Shown here in pieces: positions 44,092 through 52,923 of a stretch of DNA of 64,000 bases; position 1 is the stretch's first letter; each line of letters opens with the position of its first letter. Source of the stretch: Streptomyces zagrosensis (GTDB lineage: Bacteria > Actinomycetota > Actinomycetes > Streptomycetales > Streptomycetaceae); the NCBI RefSeq assembly GCF_014203645.1, contig NZ_JACHJL010000005.1:62001-126000 (forward strand), read 5' to 3'. The position numbers and the translations under genes were made by a program. Below the pieces are notes generated by a model. The model searched no databases. It was given only the letters and a program-made list of their open reading frames with translations, and was not told the DNA's origin.

Positions 44092-46110
44092 TCAGACCCT
44101 GGGGGGCGTGGCGTGGCGGGGCAGGGCGAGCTCGAACCAGACGACCTTGCCCTTGCCCAGCCGGGTGACACCCCACGCCCGGGCCAACTTGCTCACCAGA
44201 AACAAGCCCCGGCCCGTCTCGTCCAGCGGATCGGGCAGGCGCGCGTAAGGCGAGCCGGCACCGTCGTCACGCACCTCGCAGACCAGAGCGTCCGCGAGCC
44301 ACAGCCGGATGCTGAGGGCATGGTCGGCGTGCCGAACGGCATTGGTGACCAGTTCGCTCACCAGGAGTTCGGCGACATCGATGAGTTCCGACAGGCCCCA
44401 GCGGCGCAGGGCGCCCACCGCGAAGTGGCGGGCGCCAGCGGGGCTAAGCGGTGAGACATCGAGTTCGCGCGAGCGCATATGAGAGGCGGGGATGCCGTCG
44501 AGGCAGGCGAGAACGAAGGCGGTTCCATCATCGACCAGCCCCGCCGGCTGGGTGGCTAGCAGTCGGGCCTCCAACCGGGCCAAATATGCGGGGTCTCGGG
44601 TGGCCCGATCCGCCGGTGTATCACGGGGCACCCGACCCGGTGCGTCAACCGAGCCCGCCCGGTCCGGGGTGCCGGCTCGGGCGGCCCGGCCCGGCGCTTC
44701 GTCAGGGGCCACCGTGGCGGAATCGGCTAGCGCGGCACGGAGCAACTCCAGGCCGGTATCCACCGGCAGGTCCCGGGACTGGACGAGGCCATCCGTGTAG
44801 AGCACAAGCGTCGATCCGGGCGGCGCCTCCACGCTGAGCGACTCGAAAGGCACCTCACCCACCCCGATGGGCACACCGTTGGGCGTGTCGAGAAGTCGCA
44901 CATGACCGGACGGCAGCAGCAAGAGGGGAGGCAGATGCCCGGCGTTCGACAACACCATGCGGTGCGCGGAGGGGTCGTACACCGCAAGCACACAGGTGGC
45001 CAGCGCCTCGTGGCCGAGCATCCGCACTTGCTCATCCAGCCGGTAGAGAATCTCATGCGGTGGCAGATCGAAGCCCGCCAAGGTCTGCACCGCCGCACGC
45101 ATCTGCCCCATCACGGCGCTGGCCAGGCCGGACCGTCCAATCACATCGCCGACCATCAAGGCGATCCGACCACCCGGCAACCGCACCGCGTCATACCAGT
45201 CGCCGCCGGACCCCACCGCGCCCGGCACATATCGGCAGACATAACGCACACCCGCCAGCACTGGCATGCTCCTGGGCAGCATGCTGAGTTGAAGTGCTTC
45301 GAGAAAACCGGCGTCTGACGGCTCGGCGAACGCGTACCGCGGATACGAGTTCCCCGCGGGGCTGCTCAGATCGGGCCGACCCCGGTCGGCTCCGGCCTGA
45401 TCGTCGGCGCCCGTGGCATGGCCGCCGTCGCGCCGGTTGGACTCCACCGCGTCCAACTGGCGTTCCAGCGTCCGGCAGGTCGCCTCGGCAGTCTCGACCC
45501 GCTGCTCAGCGGCGCGTAGCCGCACCCGCAACCGATGCACCTCGGCATTGAGGGCGTCGCGCTCGGCGCACATCCGTTGCTTCTCATCGCGCCACAATTC
45601 GACGGCGGACTCGGAAGCGTCCCGTTCTCCACTGTGGTCCAACACCAGTTGTCGCAGCTGAAGTTCCACATCTCGCACCCGATGCTCGCGGTCGGTCAGC
45701 GCCTCGGCGAGCGCCCGGCACTCCGTCTCACCGGTACGGGCCTGCCGGTCCGCATCGGCCAGCCGAAGTTGCAACAGCTGGATGCGGTCGGAGGTGCTGC
45801 CGCGGGCAGCGAGTGCCTGGCGGTACAGGCCGTCGATCAGTCCCAGAGTCTGCGGTGTGACGGAGTTCCCGCTGTGCTCCGCGACATCGTGCAACAGGTT
45901 GTGCACGAACTCCCAGGGCGGCATGCGCGTACCACTCAGATAGCGACTCACGGCCGACTTATCGAGAAAGCGGCGTGCGGCGTAGCGAGTGACGGACAGG
46001 TTCAAGGAGCGGAACAACGAACGGAGGTTGTCCGCGAGTTGCTGTGCTTCGGGGGACAAGTCCGCCCGCATGGGCGCCAACCCACCATCAACAGCGCGCT
46101 CCCCGCTCAT
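44092..46110 (-). CDS. HTH-coiled-coil-SpoIIE phosphatase-RsbW ATPase regulator
   Basis: Regulator of 672 residues. The N-terminus (about 15-90) is a helical HTH-like module with RYAARRFLDKSAVSRYLSGT followed by PPWEFVHNLL, as in Streptomyces XRE-like proteins. A coiled coil spans about 105-220 (RLADADRQARTGETECRALA; LRVRLRAAEQRVETAEATCR). A SpoIIE/PP2C domain follows: VPGAVGSGGDWYDAVRLPGG, MVGDVIGRSGLASAVMGQMR, LSNAGHLPPLLL and LVLYTDGLVQSRD. The last about 130 residues are a GHKL ATPase (ELLVSELVTNAVRHADHALS; CEVRDDGAGSP; GRGLFLVSKLARAWGV). ATG 46110 has GAGG at good spacing; ATG 46122 is the alternative. It both dephosphorylates anti-anti-sigma proteins and could phosphorylate them, all in one chain. 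Confidence 0.9.
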   Translation of the reverse strand: MSGERAVDGGLAPMRADLSPEAQQLADNLRSLFRSLNLSVTRYAARRFLDKSAVSRYLSGTRMPPWEFVHNLLHDVAEHSGNSVTPQTLGLIDGLYRQALAARGSTSDRIQLLQLRLADADRQARTGETECRALAEALTDREHRVRDVELQLRQLVLDHSGERDASESAVELWRDEKQRMCAERDALNAEVHRLRVRLRAAEQRVETAEATCRTLERQLDAVESNRRDGGHATGADDQAGADRGRPDLSSPAGNSYPRYAFAEPSDAGFLEALQLSMLPRSMPVLAGVRYVCRYVPGAVGSGGDWYDAVRLPGGRIALMVGDVIGRSGLASAVMGQMRAAVQTLAGFDLPPHEILYRLDEQVRMLGHEALATCVLAVYDPSAHRMVLSNAGHLPPLLLLPSGHVRLLDTPNGVPIGVGEVPFESLSVEAPPGSTLVLYTDGLVQSRDLPVDTGLELLRAALADSATVAPDEAPGRAARAGTPDRAGSVDAPGRVPRDTPADRATRDPAYLARLEARLLATQPAGLVDDGTAFVLACLDGIPASHMRSRELDVSPLSPAGARHFAVGALRRWGLSELIDVAELLVSELVTNAVRHADHALSIRLWLADALVCEVRDDGAGSPYARLPDPLDETGRGLFLVSKLARAWGVTRLGKGKVVWFELALPRHATPPRV

Positions 46111-46270
46111 GCCGGTCCTCATCTCCCCTACCTATACCCGGCGTTGCGCTACTCGGCAACGCGTTGCCCGGGGCGCAACACCCCGTCCCTGCGGCAGCGT
46201 TGCGCGTAGTCGGCCTCGCTGCCGCACAGCACGATATCCGTACTCCACACTCATCACGGGAGAGACAACC

Positions 46271-46426
46271 ATGTCTCCTGCACCATCGGGGGCCGGATGG
46301 CCGCACACCGTCTTGGCCGCGCTGCTCGCCGCCTTTAGCTACGGCTGGGGGCCGGACGAAGTCCGGACCATGCTCTATGCGTTACTGGCAGTGGTGATCG
46401 TCGCCGGAGCCACCCAGAGCCGCTGA
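46271..46426 (+). CDS. Small hydrophobic protein, 51 residues
   Basis: A short gene with GGGAGAG 6-12 bases before ATG 46271. The product has one or two weakly hydrophobic segments (HTVLAALLAAFSYGWG; LYALLAVVIVAGATQS). It lies divergent to the phosphatase. The length is small and there is no recognised family, so coding status rests on the ribosome site and composition. It could be a membrane micro-protein. Confidence 0.45.
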   Translation: MSPAPSGAGWPHTVLAALLAAFSYGWGPDEVRTMLYALLAVVIVAGATQSR

Positions 46427-46667
46427 CCACCACCCACACAGCCGCCTTTCCCGCCACCGGTGGGCCCGGCCCGGTACACACGGCTGCGCCGCAGCAACGC
46501 ACGGGCTTCGATGTGTCTGCGTCAGGTCGAGGCTGGAAGAGCCGTCCTGCCAGCAGCCGTTTACTCGACCGGTTCGCCCGGCAGCGGCTCTTCCGCCCCC
46601 TGCGCACGTGCGGCCCCCGTTCCATTCGGCGGCTACCCGGCTACCCAGGTTGCCCGATCCGCGTTGG

Positions 46668-47720
46668 CTACGCCGCGTGCGGCCCGTCGCCGACCGGAGT
46701 GCCCGCCTCCAAGTTGAGCGGGCGACCACGTTCCCGCGCGCGAAGCGCCCACCGCAGCCTGCTCAACTTGTTCGGGGTCAACAAATCGGCTGCCTCGTCC
46801 TCGGTGACAAACCGCCAGCCGCGCAGTTCTTCCGCGGGCAGCAGCAGCTTCTGAGCCTGGCCGCTGCTCAGCCGCCCGCCGTCGAACAGCAACCGCACCC
46901 CACCGAACTTGGGAGGTTGCGGCGGTTCCCAGTCCACGACGAGCAGCCGCAGCGGATCATCGATGCGTACCCCGAGTTCCTCGACAACCTCACGCACTCC
47001 GGCGTGCGAGGGCGGTTCGCCCGGTTCGACGACCCCGCCGGGGAACTCCCAGCCCGGCTTGTAGGTCGGATCGACCAGGAGCACTCGGTCGTCCTGGTCG
47101 AAGAGCAGCACCCCGGCGGCCACGGTCTCGGCCGTGGGCTCCGGCGTCTGCACGATGCCGCAGGCTCCTGCCTCGTCGCGAAGCGCATCGGCCACCCGCT
47201 CGGCGGTTTGCCGCGGAGTAAGCCGGTCAGTACGTATGACGTACGCATCGGCGGCCAGCCACGGCAACGCGGACTGGTAGGGCGCAAGGTGGTCCAGACA
47301 CCAGTTTCGTACGGAGGCGCCGTCTTCCTCCCGCTCGGCAAGGCGCTCGCGGCTCGCGATCCGCTCTCGAAGGATCGTTTCCTCCGTATGCAACAGGACG
47401 TGGCGCACGAAGATGCGTCGGGCCGCGAAGCCGCCGAATATCTCATCTCGGTAGTCCTGTCGCAGCAGCGTCATGGGCACCACCAACACGCCGCCCACCT
47501 CCGCGAAGAGCGCCGCTCCGGTGTCCACGACCAGACGGCGCCAGGACGGCAGGTCTTGGTAGTCGCTCACCTCCTCAAGGCGCTTTCGGGGCAGCATCAT
47601 GCGCAGACCGTTGCCGACCAGTTCGGGATCGAAAAGCGTGCTGTCGGGCAAAAGCTCACACAACTCGCGCGCCGCACTGGTCTTGCCCGCGCCGAACGTG
47701 CCGTTCAGCCAGACGATCAC
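46668..47720 (-). CDS. TmrB-like P-loop kinase fused to Nudix domain
   Basis: Two-domain protein of 350 residues. The N-terminal half resembles tunicamycin-resistance protein TmrB: VIVWLNGTFGAGKTSAAREL (Walker A at the very start), STLFDPELVGNGLRMML and GGVLVVPMTLLRQDYRDEIF, then LLHTEETILRERIASRERLA. The C-terminal half is a Nudix hydrolase: VLLVDPTYKPGWEFPGGVVE, then PGEPPSHAGVREVVEELGV, the Nudix box with REVVEE. GTG 47720 follows GGAGGGGGG. The fusion may phosphorylate and/or hydrolyse a nucleotide-linked compound or antibiotic; the substrate is unknown. Confidence 0.85.
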   Translation of the reverse strand: MIVWLNGTFGAGKTSAARELCELLPDSTLFDPELVGNGLRMMLPRKRLEEVSDYQDLPSWRRLVVDTGAALFAEVGGVLVVPMTLLRQDYRDEIFGGFAARRIFVRHVLLHTEETILRERIASRERLAEREEDGASVRNWCLDHLAPYQSALPWLAADAYVIRTDRLTPRQTAERVADALRDEAGACGIVQTPEPTAETVAAGVLLFDQDDRVLLVDPTYKPGWEFPGGVVEPGEPPSHAGVREVVEELGVRIDDPLRLLVVDWEPPQPPKFGGVRLLFDGGRLSSGQAQKLLLPAEELRGWRFVTEDEAADLLTPNKLSRLRWALRARERGRPLNLEAGTPVGDGPHAA

Positions 47721-48055
47721 GGGTCCCCCCTCCTCCGTAGGCGTCAGAGAATTGCCCGCATCACCCTGCCACGAAAACGTGTGCGGACCGCAGGGGGCTT
47801 TCTCCGCCCCGCCGGGCGAGCATGCTGGGGCCCAGGTAGGCGATACGAGGACCGTGCACGCCGTGGCGGGGCATTTCCCTGTCGTCCCCCGTGCTGGACA
47901 ACGCGCCCTGGCTGCGTTGAGAGCCGCCGGCACCGCGGCGATGGCGGCGAGCACGTCCCCGTTGAGCGGTCGTCCGCGCGGAGCAGCCGGTCACACGAAG
48001 CGGGTTTCCCCGTGGAGCGTGCGGTGACGCCACTGACGAACATGAGCCATGGTGG
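47721..48055. other. Intergenic gap, no gene supported
   Basis: The 335-bp interval separates two leftward genes: the Ser/Thr kinase ends at 48056 and the TmrB-Nudix gene starts at 47720, so it must hold the promoter of the latter. Overlapping frames are Arg/Pro-rich shadows. No hairpin or operator stood out. Confidence 0.5.
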
Positions 48056-50173
48056 TCAGCAGACCGGCAGGCCCGGGGCGGGCTGGTCGTTTGCTCCACC
48101 CTTCAGGTAGACGACGCTGACGTACACACCGGCGTTACCGCTGTCGTCGTCGGTCTTGGCCCACCAGACGTTGGTCCAGGCACCGGATGACTCCCGGCGG
48201 CCCAGATTTTCCTGGCAGAAGAAGTAGTTCACGCCGCTATTCAACGTCCCAACCTGGGACCCGTCGCGGCTGTAGGAGGTCGCAGACTTCCACACCGTGC
48301 AGTCGTGCTTACTCGGGCCCGCGCCCGATGGATGGCAGACCGGCGCGGAAGACTGAGATGGCGAAGTACCGTGCTCAGGCTTGGTCTTCCCCGCGTCGTC
48401 CCGCTTTCCGGCGTCGCCCTGGCGGCCGTCTTGCTTGCCGTCCTCGCCGCCGCTTCCACCACCCTTACTGCCCTTACTGCCTTTACCATCCTTGCTGTCC
48501 TGGTCATCTGTGCGGCTCTCGCCGTCGCGCCGGCTGTCCGGCTCGCCGCCTGCTGACCCCGTCTGAGCCGGCGACGAAGCGCCCGCTGGACGCTGCTCGC
48601 CCTTGCCACCGCCCCGGCCCTGATCGGCGGGCCCGCCACCCGGTGCCGTAGCACCGTCAGGGCGGCCCGATGCCCCGCCGCCCGCCCGAGGGGTGTCATC
48701 GCCGCCTTGCTCCGTCAGCGCGTACGCCACGCCACCACCGACCAACACGGTCGCAGCCGCCACCGCGACCAACGTGGTCCGCCGTTTACGTCGAGGCGCG
48801 GGCAGCCGTCTGGTCGGCCTGCGACCATCGGCTACCCAGGTGTCCCCAGCACTGCCGGCACCCCCCGCGGCGCCATCTGCGCTCTTCGCAGACCCGGCAC
48901 CCCGTCCATCCCCATCCGCCGCTCCCACACCCACAGGACCCATATCCGCACCAGGTATCCCAGCCACACCAGATGTCGCAGCCACACCAGGTATCCCAGC
49001 CACATCAGGTGTCGCAGGCGCATCGAAAGTCCCGGCCACACCCGACGCGTCATAGGCCCCAGCGGCACCGAAAGGCCCCACCTGACCGGCCGCTCCCACC
49101 GCGGCCCCACCGCCGAACCCCTCACCCGCACCACCGGACCGATAGCCCCGGCCACCTCCACCCGACCCATGCCCCTGCCCCTGCCCCTGCCCCTGCCCAC
49201 CGAACGGCCCCTGCGTCGGGCCTCCCAGCGCTTCGTACGGCGCAGCTCCAGACGCACCGGAGGCGAACGTCACGGCCTGCCCCGCCGCCACCGCATCGAG
49301 CAGCCGCGCAGCTTGGGCCGCGGTCGGACGGGCCGCCGGGTCCTTGGCCATCAGGGCCCACAGCACTGCGGTGAGCGGCCCCGCCCGGTGCGGTGCGGGT
49401 AGCGGTTCGGTGACGATGGCGGTCAGCGTGGACCAAACCGAGGTGCGGCGAAACGGGGACGAGCCCTCCACCGCCGCGTACAGCGTCATGCCCAGCGCCC
49501 ATACGTCGGAGGCGGGGCCAGGCTCATGGCCCTGAGCGCGTTCGGGGGCCAGATAGTCGAGCGAGCCGATGAGTTCGCCGCTGCGGGTCAGCTTGGTCGC
49601 CGCACCGTCGTCGGGGGTGTCCATGCTCGCGATGCCGAAGTCGGTGAGGACGACCCGACCTCCCCCAAGCCCGGCCGAGGACCCGAGTGCTCCCGTCGCG
49701 CCCGCGCGGTCGATGAGCACATTGCCCGGCTTCACGTCCCGGTGCAGCACCCCGACCTCGTGTCCCGCCCCCAGCGCCTCGGCGACACGGGCGCCAATGG
49801 CCGCCGCCCGCACGGGGGTCAGCACGCCTTCGGCCGCCAGCACATCATCGAGGGAGGGCCCGTCGATGAGCTCCATCACGATGACCGGCAGCCCGTTCTC
49901 GTCCGCGACGTCATGCACGGTGATCACACCGGAGTGTCGGATACGGGCCGCAGCGCGCGCCTCTCGGCGCATCCGGGTGCGAAGATCAGCCAATTCCTCG
50001 GGCCCGGCATCGGTGAAGGCGCGGAGCACCTTGACCGCGACCTCGCGACCGAGCACCTCGTCCATGGCCGCGCACACCACGCCCATGCCGCCGCGTCCGA
50101 GTTGCCGTGTGACGCGGTATCTGCCGCCCAGTACCCGGCCGGTCAGATCCGCGCCGCCATCCCCCGTACTCAC
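48056..50173 (-). CDS. Membrane Ser/Thr protein kinase with extracellular domain
   Basis: Hanks-type kinase of 705 residues. The kinase domain (about 10-270) has LGRGGMGVVCAAMDE (Gly loop), REVAVKVLR (Lys), VLHRDVKPGNVLI (catalytic loop), LTDFGIAS (DFG) and YLAPERAQG. A long Gly/Gln/Ala-rich cytoplasmic linker follows, then one helix (TTLVAVAAATVLVGGGVAYA), an Asp/Lys/Gly/Ser-rich extracellular linker, and a compact C-terminal domain with four Cys (VCHPSG, KHDCTV, YFFCQENLG, final Cys) and AWTNVWWAKTDDDSG. There are no PASTA repeats. It resembles SH3-like cell-wall or ligand-sensing ectodomains. GTG 50173 follows GGATGGAG. Confidence 0.92.
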   Translation of the reverse strand: MSTGDGGADLTGRVLGGRYRVTRQLGRGGMGVVCAAMDEVLGREVAVKVLRAFTDAGPEELADLRTRMRREARAAARIRHSGVITVHDVADENGLPVIVMELIDGPSLDDVLAAEGVLTPVRAAAIGARVAEALGAGHEVGVLHRDVKPGNVLIDRAGATGALGSSAGLGGGRVVLTDFGIASMDTPDDGAATKLTRSGELIGSLDYLAPERAQGHEPGPASDVWALGMTLYAAVEGSSPFRRTSVWSTLTAIVTEPLPAPHRAGPLTAVLWALMAKDPAARPTAAQAARLLDAVAAGQAVTFASGASGAAPYEALGGPTQGPFGGQGQGQGQGHGSGGGGRGYRSGGAGEGFGGGAAVGAAGQVGPFGAAGAYDASGVAGTFDAPATPDVAGIPGVAATSGVAGIPGADMGPVGVGAADGDGRGAGSAKSADGAAGGAGSAGDTWVADGRRPTRRLPAPRRKRRTTLVAVAAATVLVGGGVAYALTEQGGDDTPRAGGGASGRPDGATAPGGGPADQGRGGGKGEQRPAGASSPAQTGSAGGEPDSRRDGESRTDDQDSKDGKGSKGSKGGGSGGEDGKQDGRQGDAGKRDDAGKTKPEHGTSPSQSSAPVCHPSGAGPSKHDCTVWKSATSYSRDGSQVGTLNSGVNYFFCQENLGRRESSGAWTNVWWAKTDDDSGNAGVYVSVVYLKGGANDQPAPGLPVC

Positions 50174-50304
50174 GCCGCTCCATCCCCTCACACACTCGTG
50201 CCACACGCAGCCCCGTGGGCGTCCCCCGCGCGCGCCATGGCACCTCGCTCGTGTGTTCTGGCGCCGCGTGGGGCTCAGCTTAGGCCCGGGTAGCCCACCG
50301 GGCG

Positions 50305-51288
50305 TTACTGCCCTACGCGCTGCCCGGGGCGGGAGCCAGCCGCCGCGCCGAACCCGGTGAGACCATTGGCCCGTGCGGCTGCCGCTGCCGCACCGACGAG
50401 TCCGGCGTCGGTGCCCATCTGAGCTGGTACGACATCGAGTTCCTGGACGAAGGACAGCCGGGCGTACTCCCGCAGGGCCCGGCGCAGCGGGGCGAAGAGC
50501 ACCTCACCGGCGCCTGCGACGCCGCCCCCGATCACCGCGAGTTCCACCTCGACCAAAGTGGCGGTAGCCGCGATTCCGGCGGCCAGGGCCTGTGCGGCGC
50601 GTTCGTAGGAGGCTCGGGCAATGCGGTCACCGGCTCTGGCCGCCGCAGCAACTGATGCGGCGTTGGCCCCCTCGGGGCCGGCGCGCCAGCCGTGCGCCAC
50701 CGCGCGAAGCGCGATGTTGGGGCCGCTGGCGATGCGCTCAACGCACCCCCGGCTACCGCACGGGCACGGGTCACCGTCGAGGTCCACGCTGATGTGACCG
50801 ATGTGGCCCGCGTTGCCGGTAGGCCCCGGGTGGGGCAGCCCGCCGAGGATCAACCCGCCGCCCACTCCCGTGGAAACGACCATGCACAGCGCGTTGGCGC
50901 AGCCGCGTGCCGCGCCCTGCCAGTGCTCCGCAGCGGCCATCGCCACACCGTCGCCCACGAGCGTGACCGGCATCGCGCCTACTGCCTGACGAGCCTGGTC
51001 GATCAGCGGAAAGTCGCGCCAGCCCGGAATGTTGACCGGGCTCACGGTGCCGACCGAGGCGTCCACCGGGCCCGCGCTGCCGATGCCGAGCGCAACAACG
51101 CGCGGCCACTGGCGACTGGCGATCAATTCGTCAAGTACGGCCAATACGGCGGCCATCACGGTCGAGCCGGCTGCCCGGGCAGGCGTGGGCCGTCGCGTCT
51201 GCGCGGCTAGCGCACCGGTCCCGTCCACCAGTGCGCCCGCAATTTTTGTGCCGCCGATGTCTAGTGCGGCAACGAGCTCATCTGACAT
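50305..51288 (-). CDS. ROK-family glucokinase/sugar kinase
   Basis: Cytoplasmic sugar kinase of 327 residues. ATP-binding DIGGTKIAGALVDGTG, the sugar-site region VSPVNIPGWRDFPL and DGVAMAAAEHWQG, the phosphate loop VSTGVGGGLILGG, the zinc motif GHISVDLDGDPCPCGSRGCV and ERIASGPNIA are all present. The sugar-binding residues (N-G-HIGH) fit the ROK family. It lies opposite a LacI repressor across a palindromic operator, so transcription is probably released by the repressor's sugar. Exact sugar unknown: glucose, N-acetylmannosamine or another hexose. Confidence 0.92.
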   Translation of the reverse strand: MSDELVAALDIGGTKIAGALVDGTGALAAQTRRPTPARAAGSTVMAAVLAVLDELIASRQWPRVVALGIGSAGPVDASVGTVSPVNIPGWRDFPLIDQARQAVGAMPVTLVGDGVAMAAAEHWQGAARGCANALCMVVSTGVGGGLILGGLPHPGPTGNAGHIGHISVDLDGDPCPCGSRGCVERIASGPNIALRAVAHGWRAGPEGANAASVAAAARAGDRIARASYERAAQALAAGIAATATLVEVELAVIGGGVAGAGEVLFAPLRRALREYARLSFVQELDVVPAQMGTDAGLVGAAAAAARANGLTGFGAAAGSRPGQRVGQ

Positions 51289-51433
51289 GGGGCGGTCTCC
51301 TGACAGGCGAGTGGGGAGCTAGCTGGCGTACCCGTGACGGTCCTGCGGGAAGGGCGGGAGCCGAATGTACGCGGCCCTGCACGGCGGCGCCGGTCATTGC
51401 ATTCAGGTTCCGGTCATAGTCTCCCCCGGATTT

Positions 51434-51445
51434 GACAACGTTGTC
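51434..51445. promoter_or_regulatory. LacI-type operator (perfect palindrome)
   Basis: GACAACGTTGTC is a perfect 12-bp inverted repeat within TTTGACAACGTTGTCCAG, centrally placed between the divergent ROK kinase (start 51288) and LacI gene (start 51506). It has the CpG-centred form common in actinobacterial LacI-family operators. The likely role is joint repression of both genes. Confidence 0.8.
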
Positions 51446-51505
51446 CAGAGGCTATGCTCACCCCGATGCTGCCATCACACAACTCAGCGACAGGACGAGC
51501 GCACC

Positions 51506-52570
51506 GTGACTGACCCGGCCCGGGGCACCACACAACGCAACGGCACCACCTCGCCCCGCTATGGCAACAGGCCCACCATGAAGGACGTCGCCGCCCGCGC
51601 AGGGGTCGGCCTGAAGACGGTGTCTCGCGTGGTAAACAGCGAGCCCGGGGTGACGCCCGACACCGAACGGCGCGTCCAGGAAGCCATTACGGCGCTCGGC
51701 TTTCGGCGCAACGACAGCGCCCGCATCTTGCGCAAGGGCCGCACCGCAAGCATCGGCTTGGTACTCGAAGACCTGGCCGACCCCTTCTACGGGCCGCTCA
51801 GCCGGGCCGTGGAGGAGGTAGCCCGGGACCATGGGGCACTGCTCATCAACGGGTCCAGCGCCGAGGACCCGGCTCGTGAACAGGAGTTGGTACTCGCTTT
51901 GTGTGCCCGCCGCGTGGATGGCCTGGTGGTCATCCCGGCGGGTGATGACCACCGGTATCTGGAGCCGGAGATTTCGGCCGGAGTCGCCACCGTCTTCGTG
52001 GACCGCCCCGCTGGGCGGATCGACTGTGACGCGGTGCTGTCCGACAGCTTCGGTGGTGCCCGCGACGCGGTGGCCCACCTCATCGCGCACGGCCACCGTC
52101 GAATCGGGTTCATCGGCGACCAGCCCCGCATCCACACCGCCATCGAGCGGCTGGGCGGTTATCGGGCCGCGATGAACGACGCAGCCCTGCCCGTCGATGA
52201 GGCATGGATGTCCCTCGGCGCGACCGACCCGAGCCGGGTGTTGGCCGCGGCCGAGACGATGCTGTCGGGACCCGAGCCGGTGACGGCGCTGTTCGCCGGA
52301 AACAACCGAGTGACCGTCACGGCCGTACGGGTACTGGCGGCGCAGCCCGGGCGGGCCGCACTGGTCGGCTTCGACGACTTCGAGTTGGCCGACCTCCTCT
52401 CACCTGGGGTCACCGTGGTGGCACAAGACGCCGCCCAACTCGGGCGCACCGCTGCGACCATGCTCTTTCGTCGCCTTGAGGGCGCCGGCGAGGAGCCTCG
52501 ACAGGTCGTGCTGCCTACTCGCCTCATCTCCCGCGGTTCCGGGGAGATCCGACCGGCGCACTGGTCGTAG
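51506..52570 (+). CDS. LacI-family transcriptional repressor
   Basis: Regulator of 354 residues. HTH: PTMKDVAARAGVGLKTVSRV with the hinge region VNSEPGVTPDTERRVQEAIT, GFRRNDSARILRKG. The periplasmic-binding-protein-like sensor has IGLVLEDLADPFYGPLSRAV, DGLVVIPAGDDHR, GHRRIGFIGDQPRIHTAIER and VGFDDFELADLLSPGVTVVA. GTG 51506 follows AGGA at spacing 10. The gene is divergent from the ROK kinase and most likely binds the palindrome at 51434-51445. It probably senses the sugar the kinase uses or a derivative. Confidence 0.92.
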   Translation: MTDPARGTTQRNGTTSPRYGNRPTMKDVAARAGVGLKTVSRVVNSEPGVTPDTERRVQEAITALGFRRNDSARILRKGRTASIGLVLEDLADPFYGPLSRAVEEVARDHGALLINGSSAEDPAREQELVLALCARRVDGLVVIPAGDDHRYLEPEISAGVATVFVDRPAGRIDCDAVLSDSFGGARDAVAHLIAHGHRRIGFIGDQPRIHTAIERLGGYRAAMNDAALPVDEAWMSLGATDPSRVLAAAETMLSGPEPVTALFAGNNRVTVTAVRVLAAQPGRAALVGFDDFELADLLSPGVTVVAQDAAQLGRTAATMLFRRLEGAGEEPRQVVLPTRLISRGSGEIRPAHWS

Positions 52571-52923
52571 CGCCAGAGCGCTCCGTACGCCGTGGGCCCC
52601 GCCCGGCGCCTGGTGCGGACCGCGCCCCACAGCGTGGAAAGCGACCCTGTTCTGTGGGCCGTACGCGTGCGCCGCCAGCGCGCACGTAGCGCCTTGGCGA
52701 GCGCCGTCGCACGCGCCGCCCAGCGGCTAGCCATCCGCCCCCGTACGCCGGCACGCGACGCTAGGCGCCCCCTACCGGCCTCGGGAAACTTCGGTATAGC
52801 GTCGTTAACACTATGTCGGCGATCTTGAGCTTTTAGCGCGGGTGGTCTCTTGACCGACCGCCGCGCGGTTCGAGTTGACCTCGCCGCTGGGCTCCGGCGC
52901 CGACGAGGCATGGCAGGCCATGC
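52571..52923. other. Gap between convergent genes, no gene supported
   Basis: The 353-bp interval lies between the LacI gene and the convergent sigma-factor gene. It includes a slightly A/T-richer patch near 52796-52835 but no clear hairpin, RNA or coding signal. Confidence 0.45.

Noticed and set aside
43834..44454. Plus-strand frame with a Val/Ala-rich stretch in the gap
   Set aside because: It spans the 27-bp duplication and overlaps the phosphatase end antisense; no ribosome site or family likeness.
48670..49374. His/Pro/Arg-rich plus-strand frame
   Set aside because: It is antisense to the kinase linker of low complexity; repetitive composition is a direct reflection of that linker.
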